This document shows positions 24,001 through 28,150 of a stretch of 28,150 nt of DNA, one piece after another (the first letter of the stretch is position 1; the number at the start of each line of letters is the position of its first letter). The DNA comes from Methanobacteriota archaeon (lineage in GTDB: Archaea; Thermoplasmatota; Poseidoniia; MGIII; CG-Epi1), in the NCBI GenBank assembly GCA_014240055.1, contig JAAZXP010000010.1, forward strand, positions 1 through 28,150. Direction: 5' to 3'. The notes below the pieces were generated by a model, which saw nothing but the letters and a program-made list of their open reading frames with translations, was not told where the DNA came from and did no database searches. The translations under genes and the position numbers were made by a program.

Positions 24001-25175
24001 CATTAACTGATTCATCTGACGGTTGGAACCCATACTACATCTCATTGGATTCTAAGAAATTAGGATACAACAGTCTTGAATATGATCCAGCTGATGACAA
24101 TGCATACTCTTTCGTTTTCCGCGCTCGCGGAGTTGAAGGAACTGCACACATTGGTGGAGTTCAATTAATCCGAACACTTGATACTGGATTCTTTATGACT
24201 AAAGACGACGTCAGTCAGTTAACTTATGATATATTCCCAAGTTTAGCTGTCGAGATGGATTACTTTGTCAAGAATATAGGAACTGTAGCTAATACGTTCA
24301 GTATGACTCCAGATTTGAGTGCACAAGGGAAAGACTATAGTGGTGAAGCTTTTGATATCTCCATAAATGTTATGCTGAATGGTGAGATCTATGATGCCAT
24401 TACAACATCACAAAATGAAGATGGAACTTGGACACATGCATTCGATATGCATCCTGATGATGCAGCAATGGTCACAGTCCGCTTTGTCGCTCCAGACTAT
24501 GACGCCGAATCAGGAGAGCCAGCAGGTAACCGCAAATTCGATGTTGTAATCAATGGATACGATACAGGAAGTGATGAATCTCTAAGAGAACCTGTTTCAG
24601 CAACATTGTTCATTAAACCTTCACAGTTTGTGCTTGGTGAGATGACATTCAACCGTGCAGGTGTAATCGAAGGCGATTCCTTAGATATCACAGTCAAAGC
24701 ATGGAACGAAGGTAACTACGCATCCGATGTATTGGTTGTCTTCTATGTAATGGATCCTACAGGCGATGCATACTCTACTCCAACAGGAACACAGCGTATG
24801 ACTCGTGTAGCTTCAACAACTGTCGATGTAATGGCTCCTAAGCCAGTATTGGAAAATGATGGTGTCTACCAAACTTGGTATTTTGCAACAGCAACTTGGG
24901 ATGAAGCATTCATTCCAGGAACAACAGTACAAGACTTTGAGACTGTTGAAATGTATGCAGAAATCAACCCTCTAGCAGAAGAACAGGATAAGAGCGCTGG
25001 AATCAAGGCTCAAGATGAATACCTTAACCAAAAAGATGACAATGATGCAGTTGGTCAAATTGCAGTCGTCAAGAATAAGGCATCTACTCCATCTTTCGCA
25101 GTAGGAATCATTGGTTTGGCTGTAGCAGCAATGGTTGCAGCAATCGGTGCATCTCTACGCAGAGAAGAAGAATAG
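18006..25175 (+). CDS. Giant secreted surface protein: four jelly-roll repeats, propeller-like insertion, blue-copper domain, C-terminal anchor
   Basis: A 2389-residue exported protein. The signal peptide ends near ASA (about 38-40). An N-terminal beta-sandwich region spans about 40-265, then a CARDB-like linker. Four jelly-roll-like modules follow, each with a DGG(T/S)(T/S)W/Y motif (near residues 730, 1004, 1282 and 1576) and a YNY-x-x-Y-x-NP motif about 20 residues later. The first module seems split by a Tyr-rich propeller-like stretch (about 388-675). CARDB-like segments separate modules. A cupredoxin domain (about 1845-1925) has H1876, C1910, H1913 and M1916 in YYCKYHPMM. Further beta domains lead to a C-terminal helix (TPSFAVGIIGLAVAAMV, then RREEE), a variant of PGF-CTERM-like tails. 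Probably a cell-surface adhesin or scaffold; the ligand is unknown. Confidence 0.85.
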   Translation: MQETSNVNKQNWATKLMAIVVVVSMVGSTLVLFAPEASARTGSDSYGYTFKDSSEAGLDASWTELIGASGTTTLLSGSTDAGQGPYDLPFTFELYENEYTTWGNGGDNGYITLGGAISYQWTSYHIPATQLGNAAVAGAWFDGGFCRTSNPTAGVYYNTIGTAPNREFVVQYQDQGAWYPSVYQCPGAAAANAMTWQIILHEGSNKISVNYKDTDGGYSSDNEQATTGVQGKPGGNSVGLEYIYRNSPVAFNTLDDNGGSTVEFLPPPPARNDLRLKSAAVPDPISLADNNPMSATVSNYGVNCDTAGDCTPVAETDIDVTAKVFSIKEETSDYAFDDRTDSEGFTSSALQGANQWTQALNDGKGNHNQGDDGTDDGAWSSGRKSGSLGGLFDDNQKIHYDGTDILVSNPGDDSLKKLSTATNAVTEIIPYYHNYLHMNLDVTEDGTNYYTLARISGTYNSATTVCKWAMSDTSEPIACNTSSVRYGTALTYYDGELFVLQTSSSSSYRKVIVLDVTDMSKSTDFAYSSGVSAYSYTQDIDVDQDTGDLYISYRDYYGRIREYHRDASDGDYSASDYSQTYMYSRYHNSITVADDYVYTTGYYYSSYYGGIKRMSTAGGSVTTLFSSYAVAGYRGSMAVTSSGDIYVSTNYAYNYYSFANWDDKIFIHEGTTGGTYSNNPDTTLGPNPSSLSALASPVYDASEAVGMTMSFKTSWQFYYLYEGALMESSVDGGTTWNHVPQSAFTQGGYYGTGYNYYDNPMDVSKDQWTYYNTNNAYTYNTNTAPWKTHALDLTSYAGYSAVQFRWVVGFNAYDNTYYYDSYFRLDDVSVTMKVADVTFAEQTKTIASLGFKEDATVNFFEDGDAVTFQPMNLGMKVGDKVGILINVPDNGGDQDLNNQRDVQFRDVKYVIFSDNFEDGDASDWEFGKIRYGSGESWAVRGDSVNGGSYSMDSGHRMDESPLPADNYAATPSMDLALPVEASLQMYISYYAYYTYDGFQVQASPDGGTTWNIIEPDADNEKQYYTIYNYAYYNNPLRGQLGYAYYGSSTGFTYSPDPQGFKKATFDLTEYCGNSDVKVRFVTGWGTLPTAYPYYDSFMRVDDVAVTGLVYNNNVGLNGFDLPDPLGVDETITVETNVINAGLIDQDSGATKVRLQLGPLGIEEYDTSDDLESYTDEAAAISAGWSTSDDCNVSSCGNWGYYGGDAGFILNTDEGDSGTDRTWGPDGGEFQMYYGGGSTEVVTPVLDFSTAESDLSLTLKHRYNFDYYSGYTSYNGGQVQISMDGGTSYAMFEPSGGYPGTMYNYAGYGNPLYGQKGFVHCSDCTGVSGSASDDEDKYISSTFDMAAYSGMDNVRLKFVAGMYSYQWPGDGEHWHIDSLSFTGTGMGTVVKEEIWEISGDGDLGEFESGASQTVGLDYYFQVPGQYKIVFDTWIGSNPSSGIDEFAGDNSIGLARETMFTVAGTTADDTTTQKKIDDDNRMMYSTGWSAKRDGGPDDGFLFRPSATTGANSAPVWWSGPDSYGQAYSGDDSSLVSPVFDLSTATSAKLVFNHKYAMHGYEYSWANYYYDGARVEISTDGGSSWNGLAVTDGEGYGGTVYNYAYYGNPLRTQEAFVMSSGAFVTTECRLDAYTGAGFDNIQIRFRLGGTFFNNPTSWEIDDVGIYGLGFDLAMTSGSTPYTLEVGEETTFTTSFKNQGAGDLGPSGAVTSAFATAYVNNVDGTEVWSADQTLGSLAMAYYDESGNTFAGESTDVLTFNWQADVPAGVYTSGVKITNADGSSLSDLFTANNDASHMLIVGKSAEMGDPLLTGGENWAATDNEPTHVGDGAMGVTWDQTGIATDTLDVSIGAAGVGYTPESPTVQLGTTVKWTNSDSQTHTVTDKNSQFDSFDIATGESFEITFNEVGVFSYYCKYHPMMEGSITVVSSQDADEMVRTNFVEVWSKESFLVFWANFDMSGDSSVSVYAQKKGSSLEDSDSLGLWSANGFTLVDGMDHEDVGDSLTDSSDGWNPYYISLDSKKLGYNSLEYDPADDNAYSFVFRARGVEGTAHIGGVQLIRTLDTGFFMTKDDVSQLTYDIFPSLAVEMDYFVKNIGTVANTFSMTPDLSAQGKDYSGEAFDISINVMLNGEIYDAITTSQNEDGTWTHAFDMHPDDAAMVTVRFVAPDYDAESGEPAGNRKFDVVINGYDTGSDESLREPVSATLFIKPSQFVLGEMTFNRAGVIEGDSLDITVKAWNEGNYASDVLVVFYVMDPTGDAYSTPTGTQRMTRVASTTVDVMAPKPVLENDGVYQTWYFATATWDEAFIPGTTVQDFETVEMYAEINPLAEEQDKSAGIKAQDEYLNQKDDNDAVGQIAVVKNKASTPSFAVGIIGLAVAAMVAAIGASLRREEE

Positions 25176-25199
25176 ACAAACTAAGTCAATGAAGGATAG

Positions 25200-25219
25200 G
25201 GGAGGCTTTCGAGCCTCCC
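25200..25219 (+). terminator. Strong GC-rich hairpin after the surface-protein gene
   Basis: An 8-bp stem GGGAGGCT/AGCCTCCC closed by a TTCG tetraloop, 25 nt after the stop. No long T-run follows, so it may end transcription or protect the 3' end of the long message rather than act as a bacterial-style terminator. Confidence 0.6.
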
Positions 25220-25250
25220 TTAGTCCGATCATGGAAAGTACTAGCGTCAG

Positions 25251-25258
25251 CTTTAATT
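25251..25258 (+). promoter_or_regulatory. Putative TATA box of the rhomboid gene
   Basis: CTTTAATT is centred about 27 nt before the ATG at 25282, in the 107-bp gap that also holds the hairpin; suits a leaderless transcript. Confidence 0.45.
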
Positions 25259-25281
25259 CGGTAAGCGATTAATCAGATAAT

Positions 25282-26199
25282 ATGTCTGAGCCAGTCTCTT
25301 ACTTGGGAATTTTGATTCTAGTATTTGTTGGGATGTTTATATCCTATTACTGCAAACGCAATCAGTTCATGGTTTCACAATCATTAGTGTTCATCAATTT
25401 TGGCATTTTTGCTGTCTGGTGGATTCTTTTCTTATTGAAACCAAGTTTAGGAATAGATGCTTTTGTAAACTTAGGATTTAAATCAGCTTACCTAGAATCG
25501 CCAAGTATAGGATTGCTAACATTGGTAAGTTCAATGTTTATGCATGCAGGTCCGATGCATTTGTTATTGAATATGTTAATTCTGATCTTACTGGGAGTTC
25601 CTTTTGAAGATAGAATAGGTCCACGTTCATTTTTAAAAATATATGTAATTAGCGGAATCATTGGTTCTTTAATCACAGGATCACTTTCAGTTTGGAATCA
25701 AACTGGATTAGAAACTATCAATATTGGCGCTTCAGGGGCTGTTTTTGGCATCATGGGTGGTTTTGCCTTGCTCTACCCTAGGGATGAGATTCCAATGCTC
25801 TTAGGTCCTATTTTCATGCATAGAGTTCCGGTACTACTTGCAACGATAGTTTTTGTTGCTATGGAGACGTTCTATGTGGGGATGGGAACTGAAGATGGAA
25901 TTGGACATACAACTCACATGGCTTCCTTCGTTATTGGCGTTTTTGTAGCTCCATATTATTCATCTAAAAATATTGAAGTTGATATAAAATTAGATTTAGA
26001 TATAGACAAATACCGTAAAGTCTCAAGTATAACACAAAAAGGAATTTATGAATTAGAGATGATTGAAGCTGCAGATGAGCCTGAATTATTAGATGCCTGG
26101 ATTGAAACGTTCTGGGAAGTTCAGGAATGCCCGGATTGTAAATCTACCTTATCTCAAATGGGTCAATGTTCAGGATGCGATATTGATTATTTGAATTAG
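25282..26199 (+). CDS. Rhomboid-family intramembrane serine protease with C-terminal zinc ribbon
   Basis: A 305-residue membrane protease. The catalytic serine is S151 in GASGAVFG, the paired histidine is H212 in THMASFVIG, and the oxyanion region HAGPMHLLLNM (88-98) is intact. Six or seven helices are visible. After the membrane part there is a soluble tail ending in a zinc ribbon: C-x2-C (ECPDCKS) and C-x2-C (QCSGCDID). Rhomboids cleave membrane proteins within the bilayer; the natural substrate is unknown, though surface-protein release is a common role. The gene lies just downstream of the giant anchored surface protein but has its own TATA box. Its 3' end overlaps the convergent permease gene by 4 nt. 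Confidence 0.92.
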   Translation: MSEPVSYLGILILVFVGMFISYYCKRNQFMVSQSLVFINFGIFAVWWILFLLKPSLGIDAFVNLGFKSAYLESPSIGLLTLVSSMFMHAGPMHLLLNMLILILLGVPFEDRIGPRSFLKIYVISGIIGSLITGSLSVWNQTGLETINIGASGAVFGIMGGFALLYPRDEIPMLLGPIFMHRVPVLLATIVFVAMETFYVGMGTEDGIGHTTHMASFVIGVFVAPYYSSKNIEVDIKLDLDIDKYRKVSSITQKGIYELEMIEAADEPELLDAWIETFWEVQECPDCKSTLSQMGQCSGCDIDYLN

Positions 26200-27680
26200 G
26201 CCCATTCAAACAACTTGTAGAAGATAGCTACTACTATAGATCCAATAGTACAAGTGATTAGCATAACTGGAACGCCAACAGCTAACCATTCTTTAGTTGA
26301 AATCTTGTGTCCACCTCTCTCACTAATTGCAATAGTCATAACATTTGCACTAGAACCAATTGGTGTAGCATTTCCTCCAAAGCCACAGCCAATAGCCAAT
26401 GCCCAGTACAGTGGAATGATATTTACTGCAGCTACACCAGTAATTGGATCTTCGCTTAATGTGCCTAATTGTTCAATTACAGGAAGCATTGCAGCACAGA
26501 AAGGAATATTGTCTACAATTGCAGATGCAATAGCTGACACCCAGATTAGTACTATAACTAAGGCTACTTCGTCTTGTGAGATTTTACCGTCAGGTCCAAA
26601 ATTATCAAATATCAAATTAGCAATAGCTTCAAGGTAGCCCATAGCCTCTAATCCGCCAACCATAACAAATAATCCTGCGAAAAACAATAGAGCCCCCCAT
26701 TCGACTTTATGCACGACTTCGTGGATATCCATTCGTTTTTCATGTGGAACGCCTATCATGCTTATTGCCATAGCAATTCCAGCACCACCTAGTGAAACTG
26801 CAGATATTTCCAAATTCAAATGTAAAAGCTCAACAGCGGCAAACATTACGACAGTTACAGATAATGCACCCAAAGTTCTGTACATTAAAGAGCTATTCTT
26901 GACAGCTTCCCATTCATTCTCAGAAATAACCACCTCTACATTTTGAGGTTTAACTTCTCTCCATTTTTTGAAATGACGGTGCATATACCATAAGGTAGCA
27001 GCCCATGCAATTATTGCTAAAGGAGTTAAATGGTAAATAAAGCTCATAAAACCAAAACCTAAAGAATTCCCATCGGCATCTGTAAGAGAGCTTGCATAAG
27101 ACGCAATCAATACATTTGGAGGGTCACCTACTAAGGTTGCTACACCGCCAGTATTTGAGAAAATAGCTAAGGCTATAAGCGGAGGTATTGGGCTGATTTT
27201 AATCTTTGAACAAATTTTAAGAGTTACTGGAGCTATTAAAATCAAAGCAGTTACATTATCAATGAAGACAGAAATGAGCGTTGTGAAAGTTCCTAAATAG
27301 AAAACTAATTTCCACGGATCTCCTCCGGATAGTTTTGTAGCTTTGATAGCTACAAATTCAAAGAATCCACTAATTTCTAGCATTCCTGCAAAAATCATCA
27401 TTCCTAGAAGGAGCCCAATTACATTGAAATCGATTGCTTCGAATAAATTATTCTCACATCCTCCACTTTCTCCTCCATGCCCTCCACCGGTACACCAAGT
27501 AAGTGAGTTGTAATATGTTCCAACTAGAAGCATTCCTACGGCCCCACCCCAAGCAGCTAGCACACGATCAACAATTTCACCTAAAATTAAGGCAAATGCT
27601 ACAAGAAAAATAAGTAAAATAAGGATTGCTTCAATTGATCCAGTGTCGGCGATATATTCTGATGTAGAGCTCGTAGCCAT
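26196..27680 (-). CDS. ArsB/NhaD-type (IT superfamily) ion permease
   Basis: A 494-residue integral membrane protein with about 11-12 helices. The motifs FIDNVTALILIAPVT and GDPPNVLIAS, and their mirrored second-half copies VDNIPFCAAMLPVIE and GGNATPIGSSANVMTIAIS, are characteristic of the ion-transporter superfamily that includes ArsB, NhaD and the P protein. The ion cannot be settled from sequence: arsenite, Na+/H+ exchange or an organic anion are all possible. For a marine archaeon a sodium/proton role is plausible but inferred. A TATA-like GCTTTTATCC (minus strand, about 27701-27710) lies 25 nt upstream, so it is transcribed separately from purL. Confidence 0.88.
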   Translation of the reverse strand: MATSSTSEYIADTGSIEAILILLIFLVAFALILGEIVDRVLAAWGGAVGMLLVGTYYNSLTWCTGGGHGGESGGCENNLFEAIDFNVIGLLLGMMIFAGMLEISGFFEFVAIKATKLSGGDPWKLVFYLGTFTTLISVFIDNVTALILIAPVTLKICSKIKISPIPPLIALAIFSNTGGVATLVGDPPNVLIASYASSLTDADGNSLGFGFMSFIYHLTPLAIIAWAATLWYMHRHFKKWREVKPQNVEVVISENEWEAVKNSSLMYRTLGALSVTVVMFAAVELLHLNLEISAVSLGGAGIAMAISMIGVPHEKRMDIHEVVHKVEWGALLFFAGLFVMVGGLEAMGYLEAIANLIFDNFGPDGKISQDEVALVIVLIWVSAIASAIVDNIPFCAAMLPVIEQLGTLSEDPITGVAAVNIIPLYWALAIGCGFGGNATPIGSSANVMTIAISERGGHKISTKEWLAVGVPVMLITCTIGSIVVAIFYKLFEWA

Positions 27681-27700
27681 TTTTGAAATATTTAGATAGG

Positions 27701-27710
27701 GGATAAAAGC
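27701..27710 (-). promoter_or_regulatory. Putative TATA box of the ion permease gene
   Basis: GCTTTTATCC on the minus strand, centred about 25 nt from the ATG at 27680 and placed just after the purL stop. Confidence 0.45.
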
Positions 27711-28150
27711 TTAAGCTAGCCGATTCCATAGTGGATTGGTCCAGTTCTTTCTTGATTCTTCGATACCTAATTTAGAGATTATTTCACCCTCTTTTGTAAA
27801 TATAATATCATTATCCACATTTCCAATTTGTTTAGCATAATCAAAACGATTAGCAACTTTTTCTTCACAACCATTAGCCACTTGAACTACCCATCTTCCG
27901 TTTGATTCACTAAATAATTCAATGTCAGCTCTTAAGTCCGTCGTAAGTTCAATATTAGCTCCCACTCCGCTCATACACATTTCAATTATAGAAATTGCCA
28001 ATCCGCCAGTCGAAATATCATGGCAGGCAACAACTTCCCCATTTTCGTTATTGTAAACATCCCAAGATATGTAAACTTCCACTTCGTTAGCAGAGTCTGG
28101 ACCATCTTCTTTTGCTTGGAAGATCACGAAGATGGTCATGTGATGGGTTT
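27711..28150 (-). CDS. purL: Phosphoribosylformylglycinamidine synthase PurL, C-terminal part (5' end outside window)
   Basis: The minus-strand frame is open to the window edge, so the gene continues beyond 28150; the ATG at 28139 is internal. The segment VVACHDISTGGLAISIIEMC followed by LFSESNGRWVVQV is the C-terminal AIR-synthase-like region of PurL, the ATP-dependent FGAM synthase of purine synthesis (step 4). The canonical HD-x-SDGGL is HDISTGGL here, with Thr for Asp. The stretch before it (AKEDGPDSANEVEVYISWDVY) lacks the usual GGSEY motif at this distance, so this PurL may be divergent. Placement in the family is good; completeness cannot be judged. Confidence 0.82.
   Translation of the reverse strand, partial: THHMTIFVIFQAKEDGPDSANEVEVYISWDVYNNENGEVVACHDISTGGLAISIIEMCMSGVGANIELTTDLRADIELFSESNGRWVVQVANGCEEKVANRFDYAKQIGNVDNDIIFTKEGEIISKLGIEESRKNWTNPLWNRLA

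Noticed and set aside
18006..25175. The giant ORF as several fused or misassembled genes
   Set aside because: It has one signal peptide, one C-terminal anchor and continuous modules in one frame with no internal promoter or ribosome site that I could support.
28137..28150. A separate short gene starting at ATG 28139, or a frameshifted PurL
   Set aside because: The frame stays open to the window edge and the sequence is a PurL C-terminus, so truncation by the window is the simpler reading.
1..28150. CRISPR array, insertion sequence, integrase or attachment site next to the tRNAs
   Set aside because: No regularly spaced direct repeats, transposase or integrase ORFs, or duplicated tRNA 3' ends were seen; the Ser/Leu tRNA similarity is at the 5' end and does not look like an att site.

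Overview
The window reads as archaeal chromosome, most likely a marine Thermoplasmatota lineage (Marine Group II/III, Poseidoniia-like). It encodes a TATA-binding protein (TBP), translation factor aIF5A with its hypusine site next to an agmatinase-family enzyme, a PGF-CTERM-type surface anchor, TATA-box promoters about 25-29 nt upstream of start codons (leaderless style), and AT-rich sequence with very short intergenic gaps. The lineage is an inference; domain Archaea is strongly supported. I see no insertion sequence, CRISPR array, rRNA or prophage.

Layout. 1-1745: 5'-truncated PiT phosphate permease followed by its DUF47/PhoU-like partner. 1780-2466: C39-like cysteine peptidase. 2449-6708 (minus): envelope thiol-redox cluster made of two paralogous secreted thioredoxin-like CxxC proteins and a membrane-anchored thioredoxin-CcdA fusion. 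6804-7307: cysteine-bearing protein of unknown function, abutting tRNA-Ser(GCT). 7455-9274: HAM1/RdgB pyrophosphatase with an unusual acidic plus PH-like N-terminus, then a zinc-ribbon CPBP intramembrane protease. 9310-12588: methionyl-tRNA synthetase and an FAD oxidoreductase whose last codons lie inside tRNA-Arg(TCT). 12657-14152: serine-racemase-like PLP enzyme, divergent from a small PH-like membrane protein. 14227-16222: tbp, an unlisted 57-codon ORF, aIF5A and an agmatinase/arginase-family enzyme in one tight array. 16223-17858: AlkA-type glycosylase (minus), tRNA-Leu(CAA) (plus), and a pdxT plus 2Fe-2S thioredoxin-like pair (minus). 18006-25175: a 2389-residue secreted surface protein with four jelly-roll repeats, a propeller-like insertion and a blue-copper domain, followed by a strong hairpin. 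25282-27680: rhomboid protease convergent with an ArsB/NhaD-type ion permease. 27711-28150: C-terminal end of PurL, cut by the window edge.

How the genes work together. CcdA would pass electrons across the membrane to its fused thioredoxin and perhaps on to the two secreted CxxC proteins. Agmatinase and aIF5A fit hypusine/polyamine metabolism. The surface protein has its own leadered, Shine-Dalgarno-bearing transcript, unlike most neighbours. At three divergent junctions (tRNA-Ser/ham1, racemase-like/PH protein, alkA/tRNA-Leu) one TATA-like element sits roughly midway in a 54-59 bp gap and could drive both directions; this is the most unusual regulatory pattern here.
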